A stretch of 64,000 nt of DNA from Chionoecetes opilio (lineage: Eukaryota; Arthropoda; Malacostraca; Decapoda; Majidae). Under the pieces are notes generated by a model that worked only from the letters and a program-made list of their open reading frames with translations, did not search any database and had not been told where the DNA came from. The position numbers and the translations under genes were made by a program. This document shows, piece by piece, positions 9,887-22,573 of this stretch (position 1 is the first letter of the stretch; each line of letters begins with the position of its first letter). The DNA lies in contig JACEEZ010001175.1 in NCBI GenBank assembly GCA_016584305.1, positions 22,501-86,500 of the forward strand, read 5' to 3'.

Positions 9887-10330
9887 GGTTCTCAACCTTA
9901 CTTTTGCCCTATCTGCCGCATATACCGGCTCCTGTTTTAATATTAATTATCATTAGTTTTTGTACTTGTTTTGAGTGCGCAAGGCTCACACAGCTCCGGC
10001 ATCGGCTACTTCTTGCCACGCCACTCTTACACATTTTTTTCTCTCACATCTTTGTGTGTTAGATTTAAGTTATTTTATTTTACCATTTCATATCTGTGTT
10101 TTGTTTGTAGTCATGTTGCAATGTCATGCACTTTTGTTTGTCATGTTTATGCCTTATGTTGTTATTTTTTTTACTTGCATTGTGAAACTTCAGATTCAAT
10201 TATTTTTGTTGCATGACTTATCTTATATTATGCTCTTTTCAATATTTTGCACTTATATCATTTATTCTTGTAATCGGCGCCTTGCCTTATCAGTGGTCCG
10301 TGAGGGCAGGGCCGGTAGGTGACCGAGCAT

Positions 10331-11848
10331 TGTAATAGGCAACTATTTATACCTTTAAGTTTGCCGCCTCTATGTTTGTAGCATAGTAGTGTCCTCTAGT
10401 GGCGCCCACTTGCGGACAAGGTGAGCGTGGGTCAGCCGTCAGGGGGGAAATGCTGAGAAGTGCCATAGAGGTAAGGCGAAAAGAGCGCTTTACTGGTCTT
10501 CAGGCGCTTTTGTAACCTAAGGCTAAGGCTAAGGCTAAGGCTCAAGCCCATGTACAGTCGATATTTCAGGCGCTTTTGCCCTGCCATACACATCCAAAGC
10601 CCAAGGTGTGGGCGTGGTTCGATAATCCTAATAGCCAATCACGCTGCCTGTCTGAGCGCTGCTTAGGCAGCTTCGACCAATCACAAGGCTTGAACACTCC
10701 TCCACCAAAACAAGAATTTTTGTCCCTCCCTCCCTCACATCTGAAATAAGGCAACGCTCGTCCTGCGGCCCGCCGAAAACTGTTTCTCACAAGTATGACA
10801 TTCATCACAGGTTTTGACCACCTAAACATTTTTGCATTGCGACGTGCCACATACCATGATAATCGGAAAACTGTGCTGATTCTGAGACTGTGAGTGAAAA
10901 TTTAATGCAAGCAAAATTGCAGGAATAAGAAGGAGTTGAATAAAAAAGGTGAAAGAAAAAAATTTTTTATACACGATTCCATTTTGCTCTCATTATCTTA
11001 TTAAAGGTATAGTTTACTGTAATTTTTATACATTCATGATATCCACTAATGTCTCGTGAAGGTGATGGTATGTTCAGTTGTCCTAAATATCATCTGATAG
11101 TATGATAATACCGTGTATTAGTATAACATTTTAGTGCGGGCGGAGCACCCTCCTTGACACTTGTCGTCGCTTCGCCCGCCGCCCGCCGCCCGCCAACCAA
11201 CACACAACACAACATTTCTATCGCAAGCATATAACACCCTATAGTGCCGCATTTAGTCTTTCACGATCAATTCATGCACACCTTGCAACACTATTATTAC
11301 GGAAACACCAATTGTTACGTTGTAGGAACTGAAACAAGGCTGTATTTGCCTTATAAACAGAAGATGAATGTCTGTCAAAGGCCCACAGCAGCTAACTAAG
11401 TCAGGGTCTGACCATGCCTTAGTTTTCAGCGCCTTTAGCGGTGCCACTAAGGCAGCATTCTCGACTGAGCATAGCGGTGGGTGGGCGTTTCGCCTTACCA
11501 CAAGCGCCCTAGTGGATAGGGCGCCCTAGCTCGCTCGCGGCATCTGGCCCCAGGTCAAGTAGTTCTCATATTGCCGCCGGGGTCAGACGTGATCTCAGTG
11601 CTTAACGTCTTGGCGGCAGCTGATTTTGTACCAATAACTCATCATTACTTACACGTAAAGATACAACACAAATGTATTCTTCCTCCCGAACACACACACG
11701 CAACGTTACACGACCAGGCACGTCCATAAGGGCGTGATTCACCGAACCACGCAACACGTGCCTACCGCTCAGGCCTATACCGCCACGCTACCTACAACCA
11801 ATCCTACCACAGTGACTACGAAGACAACAAGCTATAAGCACCATAACA
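10331..11848 (+). repeat. Gypsy LTR, copy A (with 1.1-kb insertion)
   Basis: Begins TGTAATAG and ends CCATAACA (TG...CA). A TATTTATA-like element lies near 10345. Bounds were set by comparison with both LTRs of the complete element at 33-48 kb. Without the insert the LTR is about 410 bp. Confidence 0.8.
10444..11550 (+). mobile_element. 1.1-kb non-autonomous TIR element in LTR A
   Basis: Flanked by a CAGG duplication, with imperfect ends GGGGAAATGCTGAG and CTCGCGGCATCTGGCCC. The uninterrupted site is seen in the 5' LTR of the complete gypsy (about 45730-45745). No long frame matches a transposase; an internal tandem AAGGCT array (about 10516-10545) and GC-rich ends are present. Confidence 0.65.
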
Positions 11849-12210
11849 ACGGGTAATTTCTGTTATTAAACATCAATTAATAATTTTGTTCTAAGGTTTG
11901 TCATTATTTGTTATTATCATTTTTGCAAATTTTTGGTGTTGAAAAAGTCTTGTGAGTAATTTTTTTCTGAATTTTATCATTATTTTCTGGTATAAATGTG
12001 TAATTTCGAGGGTTTTTTAGTAGTCTCTTCTTGGCTGATGACTGCACGCGCGTGTGTTTGCATGTGCGTTCGTGTGCGTGTATGTGTGTGTGTGTGTGTG
12101 TGTGTTGTAGGTTGTTAGTGAGGAACCGAACTGTATCAGAGAATGTCTCACCCACTATTGATGCCACCACCACCTTCACCACCACCACCACCACCACCGA
12201 CATTCTCTCG

Positions 12211-12248
<38 letters not shown>

Positions 12249-12581
12249 ACACACACACACACACACACCACGCGCGCGGCGCGAGCACTTTGTAGCTTGT
12301 TGTTTTATTGATTAAGGATTTTTTGGGGGTGTGAGTGGTAGGTACAACACATGCATTATTCTTATCATTCTTATCACTGCTGTACTCATTCTGTAATCCT
12401 TATCAGCGTAAGAGGCATCATCCTATATTGTGGAAAAATTGGTGGTGATAGAACAAAGAGAGAAAAACAGGAATATCGGGACAAATAATGGAGTCAAAGC
12501 TTCTATATATTATATTTAACTTTTATAACCTAGACACTTTGGTGATACTTATATGTTTTGGTGTGTGTGTGTGTTGTGTGT
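11849..12581. other. Flanking DNA of gypsy copy A with CA, CAC and GT arrays
   Basis: Single-copy-like sequence shared with B (19736-20150) and C (32629-33323). It contains GT (12080-12105), CACCAC (12165-12200) and CA (12212-12270) arrays. AGAGAATGTC and its reverse complement bracket the CACCAC array. Confidence 0.6.
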
Positions 12582-14442
12582 GTAATAATAATAGTAGTAA
12601 TAGTAAATTTATTGCCATAATTGTTACATCTATAAATTATATAAACAAACTTATATATACCATGTCTATTAACGGCATGGTCTGTCGAGCCAAGACTCTT
12701 TGACAGACGGAAATTTCTAATCTAAATTTGCAGTACACAGGCAACATTATTTTCTAAGAAATTATTTTGAATAGATTATTATGCAATCAAACTTTACAAC
12801 TACAGTAAATAAGATTCCAATTATGTAAAAACAAGCACCAAATCTCCAACACATGCATTCTTACAAGCGTTAACAATATAGAACATCCACACTGACTTGC
12901 GTATTGACGCACACTTACATCGTTCGTCTAACATCCTGTATTCTGACAAGTAAACAAATAACTCTTTATTTTCTTTTTAAATTGAAATAAATTACATGTA
13001 AATATTAATGTTTTTACATCAGTAGGAAGGGAATTCCACAGCTGAGGACCGTCACATACCATACTCTTGTTGTAGAGGGTTGTTCGAAATTGTGGACGCA
13101 CTAGATTTATATTATTACCCCTCGTGTTATGAGAACTTTCAATAAATTTGAAAAGTTTGTTACCATTCATATTTTTAAAAATAAGCAACAATACAAAATA
13201 TATTTTTATGAATTTGAAATTTAATATATTTAACTGAGAATAATTACGGCTGGTAGAATCAAATTTATCCATGAATAGAATAGATCTGATGATCTTATTT
13301 TGGCTACTACTATTTTTTTCAAAAATGATGGCCATGTGCAGCCCCATATGGAGACACAGTAGATCAGGTGAGGGTAACATAAAGTGTAATATATACTTAA
13401 CATACTCTCTGTTGTTAGTTGATGGCGGACTCTATATAGGATGCCACATATTTTTGATAGCTTTGTACATACCTCATTAATATGATGGCTCCAATTTAAA
13501 TTTTCATCGATAATTACACCTAAAAACTTTGTATGAGAGACACGTTGTATTGGTTCACCTTCTAATAATATTGGGGGCATGACATTTTTTATTGAACGAT
13601 TTTGAAACAGTATATAATTGGTTTTTGTAACATTGAGATTTAATTTGTTGGCCTGTATCCACTTATTTATCAACAACAATTCAATTTGCAAATTAAAATG
13701 TAAGGAGTTCAGGTTATTATCAGCTAATAGGAGATTTGTATCGTCAGCATATATAGTACATATAAATTTTGAGCTAGCATTGACTATGTCATTTATATAT
13801 ATAAGAAAAAGTATAGGTCCTAAAATAGATCCCTGAGGTACACCTTTAGATATAGATTTTGAAAGAGAATAATTGGAATTACAAAAAACACTTTGTGATC
13901 TGTTACTAAGATAGCTGTTAAACAGTTGGTGAGGCACACCTCTTATCCCTATGTTTTCTAATTTGTCGAGAAGTATCTGGTGATTTAAAGAATCAAAGGC
14001 TTTTGATAAACCTATAAATATTCCTGCAACATAATATTTACGTTCCAAGTTTTGGTATAAGTCACTGACAAACTGTAAAATTGCTGTTTCTGTAGAGCGG
14101 TTTGATCTGAAGCCATGTTGAGAGTCAGATAATAAGCTGTTTCCCTCCGAGTAGTTAATAAGGCGAGTAGAAATTGCCTTTTCAAATATTTTGCTAAAAG
14201 CAGGAAGGATTGAGATGGGACGATAGTGTTATTACATGGAGGTTTTAATTCAATTAAGTTATTTGATGTAGTTGAACTTCTGCCAAGAATTTTATTAATA
14301 GGCTGCCAGTGTGATTTGGGATCACCTTGAGTTTGCTTTAATTGTTCTTTATGATATTGGTTTTTCGCAGCTCTTAAAACAGATGTTAATTTATTTCTAT
14401 AGATTCGATAGGTTTCTCGAAAAGTTATGTATGCGTCGTTAT
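12582..14442 (-). mobile_element. LINE-L, duplication copy A
   Basis: The minus strand encodes RT blocks: LSKAFDSLNHQILLDKL, GVPQGSILGPILFLIYIND, YADDTNLLLAD, KFLGVIIDENLNWSHHI, SIYYTLCYPHLIYC. A short ATT-type tail lies at about 12582-12605. Compared with B and C, about 0.37 kb between the linker and RT is deleted near 14229. Clade: CR1/L2/Jockey group (inference). It is part of the duplicated block, not a separate insertion. Confidence 0.88.
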
Positions 14443-14444
14443 GT

Positions 14445-14481
14445 AGCACACACACACACACCCATAAACACACACAAACAC

Positions 14482-14545
<64 letters not shown>
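14445..14545. repeat. (CA)n microsatellite
   Basis: Interrupted CA array at the 5' end of LINE-L copy A; the corresponding GT array in copy C is at 30269-30410. Confidence 0.95.
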
Positions 14546-14547
<2 letters not shown>

Positions 14548-14703
14548 GCAATTCTTATCATTATCACCACAAGTATCTAGGTTTGAAAAGATGATTATAG
14601 AGATCGATGACCACATTTACGCTGTCAGCTTCCTCCTCCTCCTCCACCTACTCCTCCTCCACCTCCATACACTCCATACTATTTTGATCTCACTCTCCTG
14701 AAC

Positions 14704-14711
14704 TATATAAA
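14704..14711 (+). promoter_or_regulatory. TATA box of AGMO first exon, copy A
   Basis: TATATAAA, with CTCTTAGTCACTT about 25-30 bp downstream resembling an arthropod initiator, and the ATG at 14769. The same arrangement is kept in copy C (28778-28785). Function is inferred from spacing and conservation only. Confidence 0.55.
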
Positions 14712-14768
14712 CCCTAACATCTTTGCTCTTAGTCACTTACCCTTTGTCTCTCTCACACACACACACCC

Positions 14769-14879
14769 ATGGCTACAATAGGTATGCCCCCCGTCAACGC
14801 TACCTACAGGGGCTTGGACTACAGAGTGAGGGCTGTCTTCTATGCCCTCACGCCCCACGAGACCTATATAGAACACTAG
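14769..14879 (+). pseudogene. AGMO-like first exon, copy A
   Basis: ATG frame of 36 codons ending in TAG. It starts MATIGMPPVNATY, continues with RGLDYRVRAVFYALTPHETY and ends IEH. Homologous to the copy 1 first exon and to AGMO N-termini. The frame then runs into unrelated sequence, and no other AGMO exon follows before the gypsy of copy B, so this is a promoter plus first-exon fragment. Confidence 0.7.
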
Positions 14880-14950
14880 CCGCAAAGCCGCCCTCCTGGC
14901 GAACTTTTTGGCTAGCTCCTGCGGAGGACTATTGGTGGGCCTTCGGCCCA

Positions 14951-14993
14951 ACACCTGTGTTTGGTGGGCCGAAGGCCCACCAAACACAGGTGT
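14951..14993. repeat. Perfect 43-bp palindrome at the end of copy A
   Basis: A 20-bp arm (acacctgtgtttggtgggcc), loop gaa, and the exact complement. Copies B and C contain only one arm-like ggtgggccttcggcccacc hairpin here and then continue differently. The palindrome lies exactly where copy A stops matching B and C. Confidence 0.85.
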
Positions 14994-15511
14994 ACTACAG
15001 GCGAACGAGAGCTGGACTTAGACCGTGCGTGTTTGAGCGACTTACGCTTTTTTTTTGCGACTTTTGGCGTTTGGTGCTAGGACCTTAGACCTTAACGAGT
15101 ATCCAGCCCTGAAACCACTTACGTTGGGTAAATATTAACGTGGAAAATCCAGTGGACAGGAAACCGGTTTTTAGGCGAAAAACGAGAAACGCCACACTTC
15201 CGATAGAGTTTTTTGCGCTCTACAACTTTGTCGTCAGTGAAATTTTTCGAATCTCCAACTTAAGTGGCTGTTCTGTGAGTTTGAAGTGAATTATAGTGGT
15301 TTTCAGGTGAGTTTCGTGGCATCTGGCGGACTTAGTGTAGGTCTGAATGAAATTCTGAGGCCACTCTTCCGATACAGCTTGTGGCCCTCTACAACTTTGT
15401 CTTATGTGAAATTTTTTTAATCTCGACCGGAAGTGACTTTTCTGTACGAAAATCCCCTCTGAGCCTGCCCCGCCCTGCCCCGCCCTGCCCCGCATAAATT
15501 TACTGACCCTG
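14994..15511. repeat. Unrecognised DNA with a ~170-bp duplicated block
   Basis: Two related blocks (about 15194-15260 and 15363-15430) share CTCTACAACTTTGTC and GTGAAATTTTT. It ends in a short CCCTGCCCCG tandem (15467-15492). No gene recognised. Confidence 0.55.
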
Positions 15512-15765
15512 GTTTAAACTGCGACGTGCGCAGCACGTCGCAGATCTTAAACAAGGTATGTTGTAACTTTTCTGACCCAGGTTTAAGATCTGCGACGTGC
15601 GCAGCACGTCGCAGATCTTAAACAAGGTGGGTTGTAGCTTTTCTGACCCAGGTTTAAGATCTGCGACGTGCTGCGCACGTCGCAGATCTTAAACAGGCTA
15701 GGTCATACCTGTTCTGACCCAGGTTTAAGATCTGCGACGTGCGCAGCACGTAGCAGATCTTAAAC
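15512..15765. repeat. Four tandem ~70-bp units, each with a long hairpin
   Basis: Units start at about 15512, 15581, 15652 and 15723. Each contains GTTTAAGATCTGCGACGTGC, a 3-base loop and its complement. Units 1, 2 and 4 have loop GCA; unit 3 has TGC, i.e. the hairpin is turned round. Spacers of about 25 bp (TTTTCTGACCCAG) separate them. Confidence 0.88.
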
Positions 15766-15816
15766 AAGCTAGGTGACTCGACTCCAGTTTCTTGACTCCA
15801 GTTTCTTGGTCATGTC

Positions 15817-17271
15817 TTGGACCGGGATGGTATTCACACGGTGGAAACTAAAGTTAGAGCGGTAAAAAATTTCCCTACGCCAAAGTCTACGGAAAATGTA
15901 CGCTCTTTTCTTGGTCTTGCGGGCTACTATCGCTCCTTCATAAAAGGTTTTTCGTCGGTAGCGTCCCCTTTAAACAGACTCTTGAAGAAGGATGCTCCTT
16001 TTCAATGGAGCCCAGAGCAAGAACAGAGTTTCAATGCTTTAAAGCATGCCTTATGCAATGCTCCTGTTCGTAACTTTCCTTACTTTTCTGAGCCATTCGT
16101 TCTCTGCACGGACGCATCTGCTCTAGGCCTTGGTGCTGTCAGATGACAGAGGTAAGAATCATGTCATTGCGTTTGCCAGTCGCGTCTTGAACGATGCTAA
16201 ATCACGCTACTCAGTCACTCCTCTCGAAGCCCTTGCCGTGGTCTGGGCTCTCAAGCATTTCAGGGACATTATCTTTGGCTACCCTATTCAAGTTTTCATC
16301 GATCACGCTCCTGTGACTGACTTATTCAAGGGTAAAAACCTCAATGGGCGCCTCGCTCGTTGGTATCTAACGATACTCGAGTTTTCGCCAACATTCAAGT
16401 ACTTGCCAAGACGCCTTAATGTTGTTGCTAATTCATTGTCGCGTAATATACCTGTAGCTCCTGTTGCTGTACTTCCTAACCTGTCCCTTGATCAGTTACG
16501 TGATGAACAACGTAAAGACGAACAGTGGTCTAAAGTCATCTATGCCCTCGAATCCGACGATGATTCCACTCTTCCACGCATGCCCCTGACTTTGTCTGAA
16601 TTTTCATTGTCTGATGATGGTGTTTTACTTCGTGACACTGTGATTGCGCAGAGACATGTTCACCAGTTAGTCATTCCTGATGCTTATAAGGACGTTGTGC
16701 TTCACTTGCTCCATGACGTTCCTCATGCTGGCCACCCTGGTCGCGATAGATGTCTAGCTGCTGCCCGGCATAAATACTACTGGCAAACTATGCGAGTCGA
16801 CGTTGAGCGTCACGTCGCACAGTGCCTTTCCTCCGCACCACACAAAGGTGCTGTTAATAAACCAGCCCCTATCCTGGAGTACCCAACCCCTGATGGCCCA
16901 TGGTATACTATTGCGATATATCTTCTGCAGCTTCCCCGTAGCCATCAAGGCTCTACGTATGTTCTTGTCTGCATTGTTCGCTTCAGTCGCTTTGTCGTCT
17001 TGGCGCCACTACCTAATAGTTCTGCGGATGCAGTTACTCATGCCTTAGTGACGTATGTTTTCTGCCCCTACACAACACCTCGAGTGATTGTATCTGATAA
17101 TGGAACATAATTCAAGAATGGAGTCCTGGAAGCGATTTGTAGCCAGTATGACCTTACTCAAACTTTCACGGTCATTTACCACGCGGCCTCAAATGGTTTA
17201 GTTGAGCGTGTCAACAGGAAAATTCTCGAGATTCTGCCACATGCCTTTGGCTCTATTCATGAGGCTTGAGA
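15817..17271 (+). pseudogene. Gypsy pol: RT thumb, RNase H, integrase (copy B)
   Basis: RT connection: FLGLAGYYRSFIKGF and FVLCTDASALGLGAV (to 16145). RNase H and integrase: FASRVLNDAKSRYSVTPLEA, VVWALKHFRDIIFG, LARWYLTILEFSPTFKYL, zinc-binding-like HDVPHAGHPGRDRC, and catalytic-core pieces to VIVSDNGT (stop near 17107), resuming FKNGVLEAIC to HEA. One frameshift near 16130-16145 separates the first two frames. This is the best preserved pol of the three copies, yet it is interrupted. Confidence 0.88.
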
Positions 17272-18259
17272 AGATTGGCTGTTTCAAGTAGCAGCTTCCA
17301 TTAATGGTGGCTTCCAATGGCTTCAAATAATTTAATTTCAAATAATGGCTTCCCTACGACTTAATCGCTCAGCGCCCCGCACCCTCGTACTCGGTGGATG
17401 ATTATGCTAAGACTCAGTTGCACGTCTTTAGTAAAATTCACGCCGCGGTACGTGACAAACTGTAAGCCTCGAGAGCAGAGGTCATCTACCAACAACACAA
17501 GCGTGCTTAGCCTGTCACTATTGATGTTGGTGACACAGTCATGCGAACTACCCCTGAACGCCATTCGAAGCTCGCTGCTAAATTTACTGGTCCTTAACTA
17601 GTGGTTGATAAACTTCATGGTCACAAATTCAGAATCTTAGATCCTCTTCAAAACAACACTCAAGTTGTTCATGTTGATAGCCTCAGAACAACTAATGCGC
17701 CTCGTCCTGATGCCGTGACCGATAACGAGTCCCCGCTTGATCGCAATGACTCTGGCACTGAATCTCCGCAACCTCTGGACTATCGGCAAAGACTTAGATC
17801 GGCTAACCGTCACTAGGTTCTCAACCTTACTTTTGCCCTATCTGCCGCATATACCGGCTCCTGTTTTAATATTAATTATCATTAGTTTTTGTACTTGTTT
17901 TGAGTGCGCAAGGCTCACACAGCTCCGGCATCGGCTACTTCTTGCCACGCCACTCTTACACATTTTTTTCTCTCACATCTTTGTGTGTTAGATTTAAGTT
18001 ATTTTATTTTACCATTTCATATCTGTGTTTTGTTTGTAGTCATGTTGCAATGTCATGCACTTTTGTTTGTCATGTTTATGCCTTATGTTGTTATTTTTTT
18101 TACTTGCATTGTGAAACTTCAGATTCAATTATTTTTGTTGCATGACTTATCTTGTATTATGCTCTTTTCAATATTTTGCACTTATATCATTTATTCTTGT
18201 AATCGGCGCCTTGCCTTATCAGTGGTCCGTGAGGGCAGGGCCGGTAGGTGACCGAGCAT

Positions 18260-19735
18260 TGTAATAGGCAACTATTTATACCTTTAAGTTTGCCGCCTCT
18301 ATGTTTGTAGCATAGTAGTGACCTCTAGTGGCGCCCACTTGCGGACAAGGTGAGCGTGGGTCAGCCGTCAGGGGGGAGATGCTGAGAAGTGCCATAGAGG
18401 TAAGGCGAAAAGAGCGCTTTACTGGTCTTCAGGCGCTTTTGTAACCTAAGGCTAAGGCTAAGGCACCGGCTCAAGCCCATGTACAGTCGATATTTCAGGC
18501 GCTTTTGCCCTGCCATACACCTCCAAAGCCCAAGGTGTGGGCGTGGTTCGATAATCCTAATAGCCAATCACGCTGCCTGTCTGAGCGCTGCTTAGGCAGC
18601 TTCGACCAATCACAAGGCTTGAACACTCCTCCACCAAAACAAGAATTTTTGTCCCTCCCTCCCTCACATCTGAAATAAGGCAACGCTCGTCCTGCGGCCC
18701 GCCGAAAACTGTTTCTCACAAGTATGATATTCATCACAGGTTTTGACCACCTAAACATTTTTGCATTGGGACGTGCCACATACCATGATAATCGGAAAAC
18801 TGTGCTGATTCCGAGACTGTGAGTGAACATTTAATGCAAGCAAAATTGCAGGAATAAGAAGGAGTTGAATAAAAAAGTTGAAAGAAAAAAAATGTTTATA
18901 CACGATTTCATTTTGCTCTCATTATCATATTAAAGGTATAGTTTACTGTACTTTTTATACATTCATGATATGCACTAATGTCTCGTGAAGGTGATGGTAT
19001 GTTCAGTTGTCCTAAATATCATCTGATAGTATGATAATACCGTGTATAAGTATAACATTTTAGTGCGGGCGGAGCACCCTCCTTGACACTTGTCGTCGCT
19101 TCGCCCGCCGCCCGCGCCGCCCGCCAACCAACACACAACACAACATTTCTATCGCAAGCATATAACACCCTATAGTGCCGCATTTAGTCTTTCACGATCA
19201 ATTCATACACACCTTGCAACACTATTATTACGGAAACACCAATTGTTACGTTGTAGGAACTGAAACAAGGCTGTATTTGCCTTATAAACAGAAGATGAAT
19301 GTCTGTCAAAGGCCCACAGCAGCTAACTAAGTCAGGGTCTGACCATGCCTTAGTTTTCAGCGCCTTTAGCGGTGCCACTAAGGCAGCATTTCTGACTGAG
19401 CATAGCGGGGGTGGGCGTTTCGCCTTACCAAACGCCCTAGTGGATAGGGCGCCTAGCTCGCTCTGGGCTCTGGCCCCGGGTCAGTAGTTCTCATATTGCC
19501 GCCGGGGTCAACGGATCTCGGGCTTAACGTCTTGGCGCATTTGATTTTGTCCAAAAACTCATCATTTTTACACGGGAAATACAACAAAATGTATTTTTTC
19601 CCCCCCAAAACACACACACCGCAACGTTACCCCCGACCAGGCCACGTCCATAAGGGCTGACACCAAAACCACCAACCCGGTACCGTACCTATAGCAGTTT
19701 CCTTTTTAAACCAATGTGGAAAAAGCTATAAGACC
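18260..19735 (+). repeat. Gypsy LTR, copy B (with 1.1-kb insertion at about 18373-19476)
   Basis: TGTAATAG start and insertion point as in copy A. The right part (from about 19400) has many one-base losses and added homopolymer bases compared with A and C, so its end is approximate. Confidence 0.7.
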
Positions 19736-20149
19736 TAAACTATTTCTGTTATTAACATCTTAAATATTTTTTCTAAGGTTGTCCTTTTTTTTTATTTTTT
19801 TTTGAAATTTTTGGTTTTAAAAATTATGAAAATTTTTTCAAACAATTTCTGGTAAAAAAATTTAAAACAAACCCCAACCACGCGCGGGGCTGTGCTTGGT
19901 TGTTTATTGTGGTTTGGTGGTTTTTAGTGAGGCCCAACAAAAGGAATGTCCCCCCCCACTTATCCCCCCCCCTTCCCCCCCCCCCCCCCCAACCCTTTCC
20001 CTTTACACACCAAAAAAAAAAAAACAAAAAAAAAAACAAAAGGGGAAACAAAAATGGAGTAAAAAGTTTCTATTTTTATATTTAACTTTTTAACCAGACA
20101 TTTTTGGTGATACTTAATTTTTTGGGTTGGTGTGTGTGTGTGTGTAATA
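19736..20149. other. Flank of gypsy copy B, low-accuracy sequence
   Basis: Matches 11849-12581 in order, but is shortened and full of homopolymer runs (C and A blocks at about 19950-20045). Confidence 0.55.
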
Positions 20150-22260
20150 ATAATATAGTAATAGTAAATTTATTGCCATAATTTTTAATCTAAAAATTAT
20201 ATAAACAAACTTATATATACCATGTCTTTTAAACGCAGGCTGTCGAGCCAAGACTTTTTGACAGAGGAAATTTCAAATTAAAAATTTGAGTACACAGGCA
20301 ATTATTTTTAAGAAATTTTTTTGGGAATAGATTATTATGCAATCAAATTTTAAAATACAGTAAATAAGTTCCAATTTTGAAAAAAACAAGCACCAAATCT
20401 CCAACACTGCTTCTTCAAGCGTTAAAAATATAGAACTCCACACTGCTTGCGTATTGACACACCCTCTCTTCGCTAACTCCGTATTGTGACAAGTAAAAAA
20501 AAAACTCTTTATTTTTTTTTTAAAATTAAAATAAATTCATGAAATTTAATGTTTTTACATCGTGGGAAGGGAATTCCACAGCTGAGGACCGTCACATACC
20601 ACACTCTTGTTGTGAGGGTTGTTCGAAACTGTGGACTCACTAGTTTTATATTTTTCCCCCTCGTGTTATGAGAATTTTCAAAAATTTTTAAAAAGCTTGT
20701 TACCTGTATAGATATTCATATTTTTAAAAATAAAAACAATAAAAATTTTTTTATGAATTTAAAAATTTAATATTTTTAATGAGAAAAATTAGACTGTAGA
20801 TAAAATTTTACCATGAATAAATAATTGATGATCTTTTTTGGGGCTACTACTATTTTTTAAAAAATGATGGCCATTGCTTTGGGGCAACCCCATATGGAGA
20901 CACAAGATCGGTGAGGGAAACAAAAAGGGAAATATACTTAAAACTCTCTGTTGTTATTTGATGGCGGACTCTATATAGGATGCCACTTTTTTTGATAGTT
21001 TTTTGTCATACCTCATTAATATGATGGCTCCAATTTAAATTTTTCATCGATAATTACACCTAAAAACTTTGTAGAGAAACTTGTATTGGTTCACCTTCAA
21101 ATAATATTGGGGCTGAATTTTTTAGGGAAACTTTTTGAAACCGTACAAAATTTGGTTTTGAACATGAGTTTTTAATTTGTTGGCCTTATCCACTTTTTAT
21201 CAACAAAATTCAATTGAAAATTAAAAATGAAAGGGGTTCAGGTTATTATCCTAATGGGAAATTTTGTATCGTAGCATATTAGTACTTTTAAAATTTTTGA
21301 CTAGTTTGACATGTCATTTATAAAATAAGAAAAAGTATGGCCCAAAATAGACCCCTGAGGTACCCTTTAATATAGTTTTTTAAAAAGAAAATAATTGAAT
21401 TAAAAAAAATTTTGTGCCCCTGTTACTAAGATAGCTTTTAAAAACAGTGGTGGGGCACACCTCTTATCCCTATTTTTTTCAATTTGTCGAGAAGTATCGG
21501 TGTTTTTAAAGAATCAAAGCTTTTGATAAATCTTAAATTCCTCCCAAATAATATATAGTTCCAATTTTGGTATACGTCACTGACAAACTTTTAAAATTTG
21601 GCGTTTTGTAGAGCGGTTTGACTGAAGCCCCTGTTGACAGTCAGAAATAGCTGTTTCCCCCCAAGTAGTTAATAAGGCGAGTAGAAATTGCCTTTTTTAA
21701 ATATTTTGCTAAAAGAGGAAGGGGTTGAGATGGAACGATAGTTTTTGATTCATTCTTGTTCCCTAATTTTTAAAAGGGATTACCTTGGCCTTTTTTTAAA
21801 TTTATCTGGAATTTCCATTTTTAAGGAAAATTAATTTGTGTGTCAAAGGACGAGAAAAAAGAAGAGGCGTGAGTTTAAAAATTTGGGAAATGTCGTCACA
21901 AACCCGGCGTCAGACTTAATGGCTGTTAGGGACTTCTCATCTCCTTTTCCTCTACTGGAGTCGATACATAGAAAAGGTGGAGGTATGCAAAATTTGTCTA
22001 TGTGAGTATTATCTAATGATTATTTGGGTTTGGAATCTCCGAACCGCAAGAAAACTATCATTAAATTTATCGCTGTTTTACATGGAGGTTTTAATTCAAT
22101 TAATTTTTTGATGTAGTTTTAAATTCTGCCAAGAATTTTATTAATAGACTGCCGTGTGATTTGGGGGTTACCTTAGTTGCTTAAATTTTTCTTTTGATAT
22201 TGGTTTTTTTCGCAGCTCTTAAAACAAGTTAATTTTTTTTAGATTCATAGGTTTCCAAAA
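20150..22260 (-). mobile_element. LINE-L, duplication copy B (error-rich)
   Basis: Aligns by eye with 12582-14442 and with the reverse of 30412-32628. It keeps the linker-to-RT part (about 21750-22080) missing from A. Frequent single-base indels destroy every frame, so no CDS is given. Confidence 0.75.
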
Positions 22261-22325
22261 GTTAGATCGTCGTTTTGTAGAAAAAAAACCCAAAAAACCC
22301 CAACACAAAACACACACACACAACA

Positions 22326-22365
<40 letters not shown>

Positions 22366-22573
22366 AAAGCAATTTTTTCATTTCACCACAAATATTAGGT
22401 TTTAAAAAAGATTATAGAGATCGATACAACATTTACCGTCAGCTTCCTCCCCCTCCTCCACCTACTCCCCCCCCCTCCTACACTCCATCTATTTGATCTC
22501 ACTCTCCTGAACAATATAAACCCCAACTCTTTGCTTTAGTCCTTACCCCTTTTGTTCTCTCAACACACACACC

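Larger units (their letters stand above)
9120..11848 (+). mobile_element. Ty3/gypsy 3' part, duplication copy A
   Basis: Integrase catalytic C-half, post-integrase noncoding DNA and a full LTR, nearly identical to 17045-19735 and to the reverse complement of 33324-36070. Stops in integrase are shared with copy B (TAA after VSDNGT) or with both B and C (HEA-stop, GP-stop). The element was dead before the block was duplicated. The left boundary near 9119 is abrupt. Confidence 0.85.
15790..19735 (+). mobile_element. Ty3/gypsy, duplication copy B (RT end to LTR)
   Basis: Starts abruptly inside RT, preceded by a doubled CTCCAGTTTCTT. It covers the RT end, RNase H, integrase, 3' noncoding region and LTR. 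Relation to A: near identity and the same TAA in integrase. Relation to C: same family, but C lacks that TAA. The sequence becomes error-rich from about 19400. Confidence 0.88.

Noticed and set aside
12121..12270. Thr-rich frame across CACCAC and CA arrays
   Set aside because: Microsatellite translation without supporting context.
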